Below, in pieces: positions 8,097 to 17,383 of a stretch of 64,000 nucleotides of DNA. The first letter of the stretch is position 1, and each line of letters begins with the position of its first letter. The DNA lies in assembly GCA_042219835.1 (NCBI GenBank), contig JBHJMN010000006.1:114806-178805 (forward strand). The letters run 5' to 3'. The notes beneath the pieces are model-generated. The model worked only from the letters and a program-made list of their open reading frames with translations. It searched no databases and was not told the DNA's origin. A program made the translations under genes and the position numbers. The DNA is from Paenibacillus_G elgii_A. Lineage in GTDB: Bacteria > Bacillota > Bacilli > Paenibacillales > NBRC-103111.

Positions 8097-9770
8097 TTGA
8101 GCAGTACTCTGCGAAAAATACGACAATGGAGCAGTTGGAAAAAAGCGCTGTTTTATTTCACGGTGCTGACTTTTTTGACGTCCAGCTTTTTATTTCTGAC
8201 CCCGCCGGGAGGCAAGATCAGGGAATGGCTCGCGGAAACGGTCATTACGACGCAGCACCGGAGCTGGGCATGGATTTTCGTCGGTGCGGAGCAGCGGGAT
8301 TTGATGGTCAAGCGATTGCAGGACTTCAACGAGGAAGCCGCGCGGGAAAAGCAGAACAACAGCTTGATCAAAATTCGCAATCATCAGGCGAAAGCCCGTT
8401 CCATCGATGAGCTGATTAAGGTCGAGGATATTTCGGGAAAGTTTTGGGTAGGCAAAAAAATGTACGTCTTTGATCCCAAGACGATCCGTGTCATGACGCC
8501 TCCCAAGTCCGGAGAAGGTGAAAGAATCACCTCGATGGTCAAGCGGACAGGGGCCGTGGCCGGCGTCAATGGCGGCGGTTTCGACGATCCGGAAGGTCTC
8601 GGGAACGGCTTTGCGGCGTTCGGCGCCATTATCTCCGGGGGCGAGGTCATTTATACGGATCAGGACGGCAGCATTCCGCAGCACATCGTCGGCTTTACCA
8701 AGGAAGGGATTCTCGTCGTCGGAAAATACAATATTATCGAACTGCGCGAAATGGGCATCTCGGACGCCGTCTCGTTCCATCCGCGTCTGATCGCTAACGG
8801 CAAGCCGCTGATCACAAGCGGCGACGGCGGCTGGGGACGTGGACCCCGAACGGTAGTCGGACAAAAAGCGGACGGCACCGTCATATTCATCGTCATCGAC
8901 GGACGGCAGGCGCATAGCGTAGGCGCGACGCTCAAGGAAGTGCAGGATCTTCTGCTGGAAGAAGGCTGCATCAATGCAGGCAACCTGGACGGAGGCGCTT
9001 CGTCTGAGCTCGTTGTCGACGGCGAGCTCCTTACCAAACCGTCGAGCCGTTACGGCGAGCGCAGATTGCCTAACGCGTTCCTCGTCTACGACGACCCGAC
9101 GTCGGTGCAAGCGGACCGCGTCTGGGATGGCATCGACAAGATCGATGCGGGCGGCTCTTACGACCACCCCGACTTCCTGCGCGAGCAGGCTGAAAAGCGG
9201 GGCAAGCAGCAGCAAAATCCGACGCCGGCTACCAAGACGGATACGGAAAAGACAAAGACGAAAACCGAAACAAGGCCGGAAACAAACAAGCCTGCCGCAA
9301 ATAAACCGGAAACGAACGAAAAGAGCAAGACAAGTACGGAAAAAGGCGAGAGCGCAAAACCCGGCGGCAATGTAACCAAGGAGCCAGGTACCAAAAAGTC
9401 TGGTGTTCCCGGCACAGGAAGCACCGGGTCAGATACGGAAACGGCAGATCCAGACAAGCCGTCCGGCGGACAGGGCAATACGGGCGCGGGCAACGGGTCA
9501 GCAACGCCGAACAGCGGCGCTTCCGGCCAAAACGGTACCGGCAGCGGGTCGGCGGCGGGAGGGAACGGTTCTACGGGAACCGTCCCGAGTTCCCCTGCCG
9601 GAACTTCGGCTTCGGGAACCGGAAGCGGCACATCGGCGAAGACGAGCGAAAAATCGGCTGAGACGAATGCACCGACTGCAACGCCGACGCCAACCCGCCA
9701 GCAACATCAAACGCAAACGCCGGACCAATCGGGTTCGGGTACAGCTGAACCGCCGGCCAAAACACCGTGA
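8097..9770 (+). CDS. Phosphodiester glycosidase (NAGPA) domain protein with low-complexity tail
   Basis: Predicted membrane-anchored, extracytoplasmic enzyme of the NAGPA/exopolysaccharide family, which cleaves sugar-1-phosphate diesters. An N-terminal helix (ALFYFTVLTFLTSSFLFLT) anchors it. The catalytic domain spans about 90-340 with ITSMVKRTGAVAGVNGGGF, SFHPRLIANG, GRGPRTVVGQ and NLDGGASSELVVDG. The last ~190 residues are a K/T/E/P then G/S/T-rich disordered tail that could reach into the wall. TTG 8097 (557 aa) is preferred to ATG 8079 because GGAGAGG lies 8 bases upstream of the TTG and nothing precedes the ATG. Monocistronic: own promoter and a shared terminator downstream. Substrate unknown. 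Confidence 0.85.
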   Translation: MSSTLRKIRQWSSWKKALFYFTVLTFLTSSFLFLTPPGGKIREWLAETVITTQHRSWAWIFVGAEQRDLMVKRLQDFNEEAAREKQNNSLIKIRNHQAKARSIDELIKVEDISGKFWVGKKMYVFDPKTIRVMTPPKSGEGERITSMVKRTGAVAGVNGGGFDDPEGLGNGFAAFGAIISGGEVIYTDQDGSIPQHIVGFTKEGILVVGKYNIIELREMGISDAVSFHPRLIANGKPLITSGDGGWGRGPRTVVGQKADGTVIFIVIDGRQAHSVGATLKEVQDLLLEEGCINAGNLDGGASSELVVDGELLTKPSSRYGERRLPNAFLVYDDPTSVQADRVWDGIDKIDAGGSYDHPDFLREQAEKRGKQQQNPTPATKTDTEKTKTKTETRPETNKPAANKPETNEKSKTSTEKGESAKPGGNVTKEPGTKKSGVPGTGSTGSDTETADPDKPSGGQGNTGAGNGSATPNSGASGQNGTGSGSAAGGNGSTGTVPSSPAGTSASGTGSGTSAKTSEKSAETNAPTATPTPTRQQHQTQTPDQSGSGTAEPPAKTP

Positions 9771-9800
9771 TCGTTTAAATAAATCTGTAGCAACATAACA

Positions 9801-9850
9801 AACGGACGGCACGTTCCCCTCCTTCGGGAGTGGACGTGCCGTCCGTTTTT
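9801..9850. terminator. Bidirectional terminator
   Basis: Perfect 14-bp arms AACGGACGGCACGT (9801-9814) and ACGTGCCGTCCGTT (9834-9847), T-run on the plus side and A-rich flank for the minus side. It serves both the glycosidase gene and hemL. Confidence 0.9.
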
Positions 9851-9853
9851 ACA

Positions 9854-11155
9854 TTATAACTGCTTGAGCGCTTGGTAATGCGCCTTAATCGTCGCCTCGA
9901 TATCTTCGTCGGAGTGCGCCGCCGAAACGAACATGCCTTCGAACTGGGAAGGCGGAATGCTGACGCCGTAGTCGAGCAGCAAGCCAAAATACCGGTTGAA
10001 CTTGCTCAAATCCGATTGTTTGGCGGTTTCGTAATTGGTCACCCGTTGGTCGGTAAAGAACGGGCAAACCATAGAACCGATCCGGTTGATCGTGATCGGA
10101 ACGCCCAGCTCGCGGGCATTTTGAAGCATTCCTGCTTCCAGACGGGCGGACTTGCGCTCCAGCTCTTCATATACGCCGGGCGCTCCCAGCAGCTTAAGCG
10201 TCGCATATCCCGCAGCCATCGCCAGCGGATTACCGGATAACGTTCCAGCCTGATAAATCGGGCCTGACGGCGCAATCCGCTCCATGATCTCCCGTTTGCC
10301 TCCGTACGCCCCAACCGGCAGCCCCCCGCCGATCACTTTACCCAGACAGGTAAGATCCGGCGTAATGCCAAACCGTCCTTGCGCACTGTTCAAGCCTACG
10401 CGGAAGCCGGTCATGACCTCGTCAAAGATCAGCAAACTGCCGTAGGAAGACGTGGTCTCCCGCAATCCTTCCAAGAAACCGGGAAGCGGCGGCACGACGC
10501 CCATATTTCCGGCGACCGGCTCCACAATAACAGCGGCAATATCTTCGCCGAAATGTTCAAAAGCCGTACGTACCGAATCCAGATCGTTGTACGGCACCGT
10601 AATCGTGTTGGCCGCTACGCTTTCAGGTACGCCAGGGCTATCCGGCAGTCCAAGGGTGGCTACCCCGGACCCTGCTTTGATCAGCAGCGAGTCCGCATGG
10701 CCGTGGTAGCATCCTTCGAACTTCAGGATTTTACTTCTTCCCGTATAGCCGCGGGCAAGCCTGAGCGCGCTCATTGTCGCTTCCGTCCCGGAGCTGACCA
10801 TCCGCACGAGCTCAATGGAAGGCATTCTTTCGATGACCAGCTTCGCCATCTCGGTTTCCAGCTCCGTCGGCGCGCCGAAGCTCGTACCGAGCTCCGCGGT
10901 CCGTTTTATCGCTTCGACGACCTCCGGGTGGGCATGTCCCATAATGAGCGGGCCCCATGAGCCAATGTAATCGATAAATTCGTTGCCGTCGATATCGAAG
11001 ACGTGCGAGCCGCTCCCCTTATGCATATACAAAGGCGTCAAGCCAACCGATTTAAACGCGCGAACCGGACTGTTGACTCCGCCCGGAATCACTTGCTTCG
11101 CTTCCTCAAACGCCCGCGCCGAACGCGCATCGGAACGTTTTCGCTGATCGTTCAT
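9854..11155 (-). CDS. hemL: Glutamate-1-semialdehyde 2,1-aminomutase
   Basis: PLP enzyme converting glutamate-1-semialdehyde to 5-aminolevulinate in the C5 heme pathway. 433 aa from ATG 11155, which has GGAG 8 bases upstream; the family is usually ~430. The fold-type I motifs are clear: SSGTEATMSALRLARG at 121-136, FDEVMTGFRVG at 244-254, and the PLP lysine in LGKVIGGGLPVGAYGG at K273. In B. subtilis hemL closes the hemAXCDBL operon; here it follows hemY (gap of 16 bp) at the end of the hemEHY unit and ends in the shared terminator. Confidence 0.98.
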   Translation of the reverse strand: MNDQRKRSDARSARAFEEAKQVIPGGVNSPVRAFKSVGLTPLYMHKGSGSHVFDIDGNEFIDYIGSWGPLIMGHAHPEVVEAIKRTAELGTSFGAPTELETEMAKLVIERMPSIELVRMVSSGTEATMSALRLARGYTGRSKILKFEGCYHGHADSLLIKAGSGVATLGLPDSPGVPESVAANTITVPYNDLDSVRTAFEHFGEDIAAVIVEPVAGNMGVVPPLPGFLEGLRETTSSYGSLLIFDEVMTGFRVGLNSAQGRFGITPDLTCLGKVIGGGLPVGAYGGKREIMERIAPSGPIYQAGTLSGNPLAMAAGYATLKLLGAPGVYEELERKSARLEAGMLQNARELGVPITINRIGSMVCPFFTDQRVTNYETAKQSDLSKFNRYFGLLLDYGVSIPPSQFEGMFVSAAHSDEDIEATIKAHYQALKQL

Positions 11156-11171
11156 CCATCCCACTCCTAAC

Positions 11172-12617
11172 CTATTTTGAGGATAACTGCAGCCGCTCTG
11201 CCATTTCCTTGGCCGCTTCCTTGCCTTGACGAATGCAGTCCGGCAGTCCGACGCCATGAAACGCGCCTCCGGTAATCAGCACGCCCGGCATTTTGTCCGC
11301 CAAATGCTGCCGTACCCCGCGAACAAGGTCCAGATGACCTACCGGATACTGAGGCATGGAATGCATCAGCTTCGTCATTTCCGTAAACAAAGGCTCCGCC
11401 GATATCCCCATAACTTCCTTCAAATCATGCCGCACCGCGCGGATGATCTCATCCTCCGACATGTGCTGCCAACGTTCGTCGCCGGAGCGCCCGATATAGC
11501 AGCGCAGCAGCACTTTGCCGCTTGGCGCGGTGTGCAGCCACTTTTTGGACGTCCACGTACATGCGGTAATGAATCGCCCTTCCCGTCTCGGGACGAGGAA
11601 GCCCGAACCGTCGAGCTCGCGCCCGAGCTCTTTCTCGTCAAAAGCGAGAATTACGTTGGCGACCGACACGTATTCGATCCGGTCCAGCTCCTTGACCTCT
11701 GGGACCGACGAGCCAAGCAGCTTGGAGATGCCGTGAGCCGGAAGCGCAACGATAACCCCGTCCGCTTCCTCTACCGAATCGTTCTCGCGGATTACGCGGT
11801 ATCCGTCGTCGGTCCGCTCGATCCGGGCCACTCCGCACTGCTTAACGAACCGTACGTTGTCGAGCGCATCGATTAAGCCATGCACGATCGTTTCAAGCCC
11901 TTCCTTATAGGAAAGAAACATCGTGTTGCGCGCCACCTCGGGAAGCGTTCGGCTTTCTTCGCCGCCTGTCTTGCGGTTCTTCATCATACCGAGGATCAAG
12001 CTGCGATGCTTCTGCTCAATCGCATGAAATTGCGGGAAGGTCGCCCGCAAGCTCAAATTGTACGTATTGCCGGCATAAATGCCCGCCAGCAGCGGCTCGG
12101 CAATCTGACCGAGCACTTCCGCCCCCAGCCTGCGCTCCAGAAAATGCCCGAGCGATTCGTCCTCGGGCGATGTCCGCTTCGGCAGCACTAAATCCATCGC
12201 AGCCCTGAGCTTGCCTCCCAGTGACAACAGTCCAGTACGCATGAACGGACCCATTTGGGTCGGTATGCCGAGCATCAAGCCGGGAGGCATCCGGTGCAGC
12301 TTGCCGCCGGACAAAATATACGTTTTCCGGGAATCCGGGTTCATGCCGGTCAATTGATCCTCTAAGCCTAATTCGCGGGTCAGTTCGACCATTGGCAGCT
12401 TGCGGGCCAGAAACGAATCCGGCCCCTTCTCAATGACGAATCCGTCGCGCCTCAGCGTTTGAATTTTGCCCCCGAACGTATCGCCCTTTTCCATGATGGT
12501 AATTTTCAACGGTGCAGCGGATGTCCCGATGCTTTGCTTTAAATAAAAAGCGGCGCTCAACCCCGTGATCCCGCCGCCAATAATAACCACATGCTTCGGA
12601 CTTCGGTTGTCCTCCAT
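11172..12617 (-). CDS. hemY: Coproporphyrinogen/protoporphyrinogen oxidase (HemY type)
   Basis: FAD-dependent oxygen-requiring oxidase; in Gram-positives it works mainly as coproporphyrinogen III oxidase (CgoX) in the coproporphyrin-dependent heme branch. 481 aa from ATG 12617 (GAGAGGG upstream). FAD-binding HVVIIGGGITGLSAAFYLKQ occupies residues 9-28, GPDSFLARKLP follows at ~75, and the C-terminal FAD signature reads GVLITGGAFHGVGLPDCIRQG. Membrane-associated. It starts 4 bp from the hemH stop, so hemE-hemH-hemY-hemL are cotranscribed. Confidence 0.96.
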   Translation of the reverse strand: MEDNRSPKHVVIIGGGITGLSAAFYLKQSIGTSAAPLKITIMEKGDTFGGKIQTLRRDGFVIEKGPDSFLARKLPMVELTRELGLEDQLTGMNPDSRKTYILSGGKLHRMPPGLMLGIPTQMGPFMRTGLLSLGGKLRAAMDLVLPKRTSPEDESLGHFLERRLGAEVLGQIAEPLLAGIYAGNTYNLSLRATFPQFHAIEQKHRSLILGMMKNRKTGGEESRTLPEVARNTMFLSYKEGLETIVHGLIDALDNVRFVKQCGVARIERTDDGYRVIRENDSVEEADGVIVALPAHGISKLLGSSVPEVKELDRIEYVSVANVILAFDEKELGRELDGSGFLVPRREGRFITACTWTSKKWLHTAPSGKVLLRCYIGRSGDERWQHMSEDEIIRAVRHDLKEVMGISAEPLFTEMTKLMHSMPQYPVGHLDLVRGVRQHLADKMPGVLITGGAFHGVGLPDCIRQGKEAAKEMAERLQLSSK

Positions 12618-12621
12618 CGTA

Positions 12622-13575
12622 TCAATCCCTCTCGGACTGCGCATAGACGACGTCGCTCAACGTTTCCATATACAGCGGATCGGTATTCAGCGAGCGGGTG
12701 CGTTCCAGCCGCAGTCCGAGCTCCCGTGCCGTCTTCTGCGCTTCAATATCGAGATCGTACAGCACTTCCAGATGATCGGATACAAAACCGATCGGACAAA
12801 TCAGCACATGACCGGCCTGCTCCTCTTGCTTCATGGTGTGCAGGACGTCGAGAATATCGGGCCCAAGCCAAGGCACGCCGGTCTGTCCGGCGCTCTGCCA
12901 TCCGAACTGCCAATGGGTAATGCCGCATCGCTCGGCTATCGCTTTGGACGTTTCCAGCAGTTGTTCGGGATACGGATCTTTCATTTCAAGAATTTTCTCA
13001 GGCAGGCTGTGCGCCGTGAAAATCACTTTGACATCATCCTTTGCCACGCCCCTGAACCGGTTCAAGCCTTCCTCCACCCGCTGTACAAGCGCTTCGATCA
13101 GTGCCGGATGAAGATGATAGCTTTTCACAAAACGCATCGAAAGCCCAAGCGAATCCGCCTTTTCTTGCGCGCGCTTAATGTAGCCGCCCACGCTCATGAC
13201 CGAATAATGCGGCGCCAGCACGACGCCGACGGCTTCCGATATCCCATCCTGCACCATCTGCTCCACGCCGTCCTCAATGAACGGGGACGCGTGCTTCAGC
13301 CCCTGATAGCATACGAACGTCGTGTCCGGGTATTTTTCGTTCAGCCGGGCTTCCAGCGCTTGCACCTGTTTATCCGTATTTTCCCGCAGCGGGAAAAAGC
13401 CTCCCACAATTGCTTCGTAGCGATCCGTCAAATCCTTGAGCTGCTCCGGGGTCGGAGGATTCCCGCGACGAATATGCGTATAATAAGCTTCCACTTGATC
13501 GAGGCTTTCCGGCGTTCCGTAAGACATCACCAGAACACCGATCCGTTTTGGCTGCGCAACGCTCATGCTATACAC
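12622..13575 (-). CDS. hemH: Coproporphyrin ferrochelatase
   Basis: Inserts iron into coproporphyrin III (Gram-positive CpfC/HemH). 317 aa from a GTG at 13575 that follows AGGAAAG; an ATG at 13566 giving MSVAQPKRIGVLVMSYG is an equally plausible start. Family marks are the N-terminal GVLVMSYGTPES, the metal-site histidine in FTAHSLPEKI (H189) and GWQSAGQTGVPWLGPDI before the conserved glutamate region SDHLEVLYDLD. The start overlaps the hemE stop. No HemQ, the last enzyme of this branch, is in the window. Confidence 0.96.
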   Translation of the reverse strand: MYSMSVAQPKRIGVLVMSYGTPESLDQVEAYYTHIRRGNPPTPEQLKDLTDRYEAIVGGFFPLRENTDKQVQALEARLNEKYPDTTFVCYQGLKHASPFIEDGVEQMVQDGISEAVGVVLAPHYSVMSVGGYIKRAQEKADSLGLSMRFVKSYHLHPALIEALVQRVEEGLNRFRGVAKDDVKVIFTAHSLPEKILEMKDPYPEQLLETSKAIAERCGITHWQFGWQSAGQTGVPWLGPDILDVLHTMKQEEQAGHVLICPIGFVSDHLEVLYDLDIEAQKTARELGLRLERTRSLNTDPLYMETLSDVVYAQSERD

Positions 13576-14641
13576 CGCTTTCCTGTTTCGTCGAGCCTTG
13601 CGCCTTCAGAGCTTGACGAGAATAGTCGTGAATGAAATCTGTCAGTTCTTTCAGCTTCTCCAACGACGCTTCCGGGAACAGTCCGTGACCCAGATTGAAA
13701 ATATAGCCCGGTTCCCGGATGCCCTCGTCAATAATCGCTTTAGCTTGCGCCTGAATGACGGACATCGGAGCGGTCAATACGTACGGATCGAGATTGCCCT
13801 GCACCGCATAGAACGAGCCTACTCTTCTTCGGCCCTCCGAGATCGGCACACGCCAATCGAGGCCGATGACATCGGCCTCGATGCCTTGCAGATAAGGCAG
13901 CAATTCGCCGGAGCTGACGCCCGGGAAATATATTTTCGGCTGCTCCAAATGCTTCAGTTCTGCAAAAATACGGCGGATCGTCGGCAGAACGTACGTTTTG
14001 AAATCAACGGGGGACAACGCGCCGACCCAACTGTCGAAAAGCTGCACCGCTTTCGCCCCTGAGGCTATCTGCGCTTTCAGATAAGCGATCACCATATCGC
14101 CAAGCTTATCCATCAGCTTGAACCATACCTCCGGCTCTCCGTACATTAAGCCTTTCGTGCGGATATAGCTTTTGGACGGCCTGCCTTCGATCAGGTAGCT
14201 TGCGATCGTAAACGGCGCGCCGGCGAACGTAATCAGCGGCACCTTCAGCTCGGCCGCCAAAATCTCAATCGTTCGTAAAATATGCGACAAATCCTGCTCC
14301 ACCTGGATCGGCTTCAGCTTGTTCACGTCCGCTGCCGAACGGATCGGATTGTCGATGACCGGACCGACATTTTTAACAATATCAAAATCGATGCCGATGG
14401 AAGCGACCGGATTCATAATGTCCGAATATAAAATCGCCGCATCCACGCCCAGCTTTTTGACCGGCATCAAGGTAACCTCGGCCGCCAGCTCCGGCTGCTT
14501 GCAAATTTCCAGCAGGCTGTATTTCTCTTTAATTTTCCGGTATTCGGGGTCGTAACGGCCGGCTTGACGCATATACCATACGGGCAGCGTTTCGACAGGC
14601 TGTTTGCGACAGGCGCGAATAAACGTATCGTTATAACTCAT
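13568..14641 (-). CDS. hemE: Uroporphyrinogen decarboxylase
   Basis: Decarboxylates uroporphyrinogen III to coproporphyrinogen III, cytoplasmic. 357 aa, a usual length, with the substrate loop YMRQAGRYDPEYR near residue 23, the catalytic Asp region DAAILYSDIMNP, and GHGLFPEASLE near the C-terminus. GAGG lies 7 bases before the ATG. It is the first gene of hemE-hemH-hemY-hemL and has its own promoter. Confidence 0.98.
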   Translation of the reverse strand: MSYNDTFIRACRKQPVETLPVWYMRQAGRYDPEYRKIKEKYSLLEICKQPELAAEVTLMPVKKLGVDAAILYSDIMNPVASIGIDFDIVKNVGPVIDNPIRSAADVNKLKPIQVEQDLSHILRTIEILAAELKVPLITFAGAPFTIASYLIEGRPSKSYIRTKGLMYGEPEVWFKLMDKLGDMVIAYLKAQIASGAKAVQLFDSWVGALSPVDFKTYVLPTIRRIFAELKHLEQPKIYFPGVSSGELLPYLQGIEADVIGLDWRVPISEGRRRVGSFYAVQGNLDPYVLTAPMSVIQAQAKAIIDEGIREPGYIFNLGHGLFPEASLEKLKELTDFIHDYSRQALKAQGSTKQESGV

Positions 14642-14682
14642 GGTGCATCCTCTTTTCCGTAAACTCCCATAGTCTACTTCCC

Positions 14683-14711
14683 ATTATGCCCTATTTGAAA
14701 CGAGGTAACAA
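14683..14711 (-). promoter_or_regulatory. Promoter of hemE-hemH-hemY-hemL
   Basis: Minus-strand TTGTTA (14711-14706), 17 bases, CATAAT (14688-14683), about 40 bases before hemE. Confidence 0.6.
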
Positions 14712-14760
14712 CGTGTGTCAGGCTACAGTTTCCGACAAAAGTTTGACAGTGCCGCTATGC

Positions 14761-14810
14761 AAAAGACCGCTCCGCTCCGGGAGAAATGCCGGATAACGAA
14801 ACGGTCTTTT
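14761..14810 (-). terminator. Terminator after hemB
   Basis: Arms AAAAGACCG and CGGTCTTTT around a GC-rich internal region; the minus-strand copy ends the hemA-hemB operon before the hemE promoter. Confidence 0.75.
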
Positions 14811-14838
14811 CATCATAATCACGTATCGTGGCGGCAGT

Positions 14839-15831
14839 CTAATTCCGAAGCCAGCGAGCGATATCTTTGGCAAAATAAGTAATGATCATGTCGGCGCCGG
14901 CCCGCTTAAAGCCGGTCATCGTCTCCAGAACGATCGACTTCTCGTCGACCCAGCCCTGTAGAGCGGCAGCCTTGATCAAGGAATATTCTCCGCTGACATT
15001 ATACGCTACGAGCGGCAGGTTAAAATGGTCGCGGAGCTCGCGGATGACGTCCATATAGGCGAGGGCCGGCTTGACCATCAGCATGTCCGCGCCTTCGGCC
15101 ACGTCGGATTCCGCCTCGCGCAGCGCTTCCCGCACATTGGCCGGGTCCATTTGATACGTTTTGCGGTCGCCGAACTGCGGCGTGGAATGCGCCGCTTCCC
15201 GGAACGGACCATAGAACGACGAAGCGTACTTCACGGAGTACGACATGATCGGCACCTGCTCGTAGCCCGCTTCGTCAAGCCCTTGACGGATCGCATAGAC
15301 GAAGCCGTCCATCATGTTCGACGGCGCGATAATGTCGGCACCGGCTTCCGCCTGCGAAACCGCCGTTTTGACCAGCAGCTCCAGCGACGCGTCGTTCAGC
15401 ACCTCGGCTCGTCCTTTCGCCTCGTCGTAATGAACGACGCCGCAGTGGCCGTGGTCCATGAACTGGCACAGGCAGGTATCGGCAACAATGAGCAGCTCTG
15501 GAGCCCAAGTTTTGATTAAACGCGACGCTTGTTGAACGACGCCGTTCGGATCGTAGGCCGAGCTGGCATGCGCGTCTTTCTCGTGCGGAACACCGAAGAG
15601 CACAATGGCCGGTATACCCAGCTCAACGATTTCGCGGATCTCCTCTTCAAGCCGGTCGAGCGAGAAATGGTAGACGCCCGGCATCGAGCGAATTTCTTCT
15701 TTAACGTTCGTTCCATGCGTTACAAAAATCGGATAGAGCAAGTCATGCAGCGTAACGGTATGTTCCCGTACCAAATTCCGAATCGCAGCCGAGCCGCGCA
15801 AACGCCGGTTTCGTACAAGTGGAAAACTCAT
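14839..15831 (-). CDS. hemB: Delta-aminolevulinic acid dehydratase (porphobilinogen synthase)
   Basis: Condenses two 5-aminolevulinates to porphobilinogen. 330 aa. The zinc cysteines are present (C120, C122, C130 in DTCLCQFMDHGHCG), so this is a zinc-type enzyme. The two active-site lysines are K201 (YSVKYASSFYGPF) and K254 (LMVKPALAYMDV). GGAGGAG precedes the ATG. It starts 3 bp after the cobA-hemD stop and is the last gene of the hemA operon. Confidence 0.98.
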   Translation of the reverse strand: MSFPLVRNRRLRGSAAIRNLVREHTVTLHDLLYPIFVTHGTNVKEEIRSMPGVYHFSLDRLEEEIREIVELGIPAIVLFGVPHEKDAHASSAYDPNGVVQQASRLIKTWAPELLIVADTCLCQFMDHGHCGVVHYDEAKGRAEVLNDASLELLVKTAVSQAEAGADIIAPSNMMDGFVYAIRQGLDEAGYEQVPIMSYSVKYASSFYGPFREAAHSTPQFGDRKTYQMDPANVREALREAESDVAEGADMLMVKPALAYMDVIRELRDHFNLPLVAYNVSGEYSLIKAAALQGWVDEKSIVLETMTGFKRAGADMIITYFAKDIARWLRN

Positions 15832-15834
15832 GGT

Positions 15835-17370
15835 TTACTCCTCCTTCTCATATAAGCACTGAACCAGGGAAGCAACGGTTGCTTCCTTAGCCAAATAATC
15901 GACCTTCAGTCCCGCTTCCTGCGCGGTAGACGCCGTTCTCGGACCGATACAAGCGATTCTGCACCCTTGCAGCAGCTTGAGCGGTTCCGTCTCGCCAAGC
16001 TCCTGCAGCGCGTGCAGCAGATTCGTAACCGTCGAGGAGCTGGTAAAAGTAACGATGTGCAGCATGTTTTGCTTCAGCAGCTCAATGATCTCGGAGCCGC
16101 CCTCGGTATCCAGCACCGTTTCGTAGATATCGATTTTGGTTACATTTAAGCCGCGCTCCCGCATTTGTTCGGGCAAATAAGCTCTGGCGATATCCGCCGT
16201 CGCAAGCAGCGCGTTCTGCCCCGGGCGCAGCTCGGGGGCAATGGCGTCCAGCAAAGCGTCCCCGTCGAATTCCGAAGGGATGACCTCTGCGAGCAATCCG
16301 TATTGCGCCAAGGCAGCCGCCGTTTTCGGACCGACCGCCGCCAGCCGGGCATTTCCCAACGCCCGAATGTCGAGCCGAAGCTCCCGCAGCCGCTCCATAA
16401 AAAATTCGACGCCGTTCGCGCTCGTGAACAGTACCCAATCGTATGTGGAAAGACGGTTAAGCGCCTCGTCCCGCGCCGCTTGCGCTTCCGGACGAGAAGG
16501 CGGCCGGGTGCGGATCACCGGAAATTCCACGGCTTCCCCGCCAAGCTCGTCGATTTGCGAGGACAGCTCGCTCGCCTGACTGCGCGCGCGGGTAACCAGA
16601 ATACGACGGCCGAACAACGGCTTGGTTTCGAACCAGGCCAGCTTTTCGCGCAGCTTGACCACTTCGCCGACTATGGTGACAGCCGGGGATTGGAAGCCTG
16701 CCGCTCTTACCTTGTCGACAATATCCGTTAACGTACCCGCTAGCGTCTCCTGTTCCATCCAAGTGCCCCACCGGATCAGAGCGACCGGCGTTTGCGGTGA
16801 TTTTCCTCCGCGGATCAGTTCCGTGCAGATTTGCTCCAGATTGGCGACACCCATTAAAAAGATCAACGTGCCGGAGGCTTGCGCCAAGTTATCCCAATTC
16901 ACTTGGGAGTACGTTTTATTCTTATATTCATGGCCGGTTACGATCGAAAAGGACGAAGTAAAATCACGGTGCGTCACCGGAATGCCTGCATAAGCGGGGA
17001 CGGCGATCGCGGACGTGATGCCGGGCACGATTTCGAAGCGGATTCCGTGCTCCGCGAGCAGCTCCGCTTCTTCGCCTACGCGACCGAATACACTCGGATC
17101 TCCGCCCTTAAGCCGGGTCACCGTCTTGCCCTGCAGCGCCAAATCGACGAGCAGGCGGCTGATCTCTTCCTGCTTCATCATATGCTTGTCCGGCAGTTTG
17201 CCGACAAAAATTTTCTCCGCCCCGGGTTTCATATGTTTGAGCAGACGGGGGCTGGCCAGCCGGTCATAGACAACTACGTCGGCCCGCTGAATCGCCTCCA
17301 AGCCTCTCAGCGTAATCAGCTTCGGATCTCCCGGTCCGGCACCGACAAGATAAACGACACCCTTGTTCAC
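15835..17370 (-). CDS. Fused uroporphyrinogen-III C-methyltransferase / uroporphyrinogen-III synthase
   Basis: A 511-aa two-domain protein. Residues 1-250 are a CobA/SUMT methyltransferase (VYLVGAGPGDPKLIT at 6-20, VTRLKGGDPSVFGR near 83-96, PGITSAIAVPAYAGIPVTHR). Residues ~255-505 are HemD (RRILVTRARSQASEL, DWVLFTSANGVEFFMERL, VTFTSSSTVTNLLHAL). HemD closes hydroxymethylbilane to uroporphyrinogen III, and CobA takes the same product to precorrin-2, so the fusion holds both arms of the heme/siroheme branch point. B. subtilis has a stand-alone hemD here; the fusion is known in Paenibacillaceae and Clostridia. Placed between hemC and hemB. Confidence 0.95.
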   Translation of the reverse strand: MNKGVVYLVGAGPGDPKLITLRGLEAIQRADVVVYDRLASPRLLKHMKPGAEKIFVGKLPDKHMMKQEEISRLLVDLALQGKTVTRLKGGDPSVFGRVGEEAELLAEHGIRFEIVPGITSAIAVPAYAGIPVTHRDFTSSFSIVTGHEYKNKTYSQVNWDNLAQASGTLIFLMGVANLEQICTELIRGGKSPQTPVALIRWGTWMEQETLAGTLTDIVDKVRAAGFQSPAVTIVGEVVKLREKLAWFETKPLFGRRILVTRARSQASELSSQIDELGGEAVEFPVIRTRPPSRPEAQAARDEALNRLSTYDWVLFTSANGVEFFMERLRELRLDIRALGNARLAAVGPKTAAALAQYGLLAEVIPSEFDGDALLDAIAPELRPGQNALLATADIARAYLPEQMRERGLNVTKIDIYETVLDTEGGSEIIELLKQNMLHIVTFTSSSTVTNLLHALQELGETEPLKLLQGCRIACIGPRTASTAQEAGLKVDYLAKEATVASLVQCLYEKEE

Positions 17371-17383
17371 AACCGCTTCTCCC

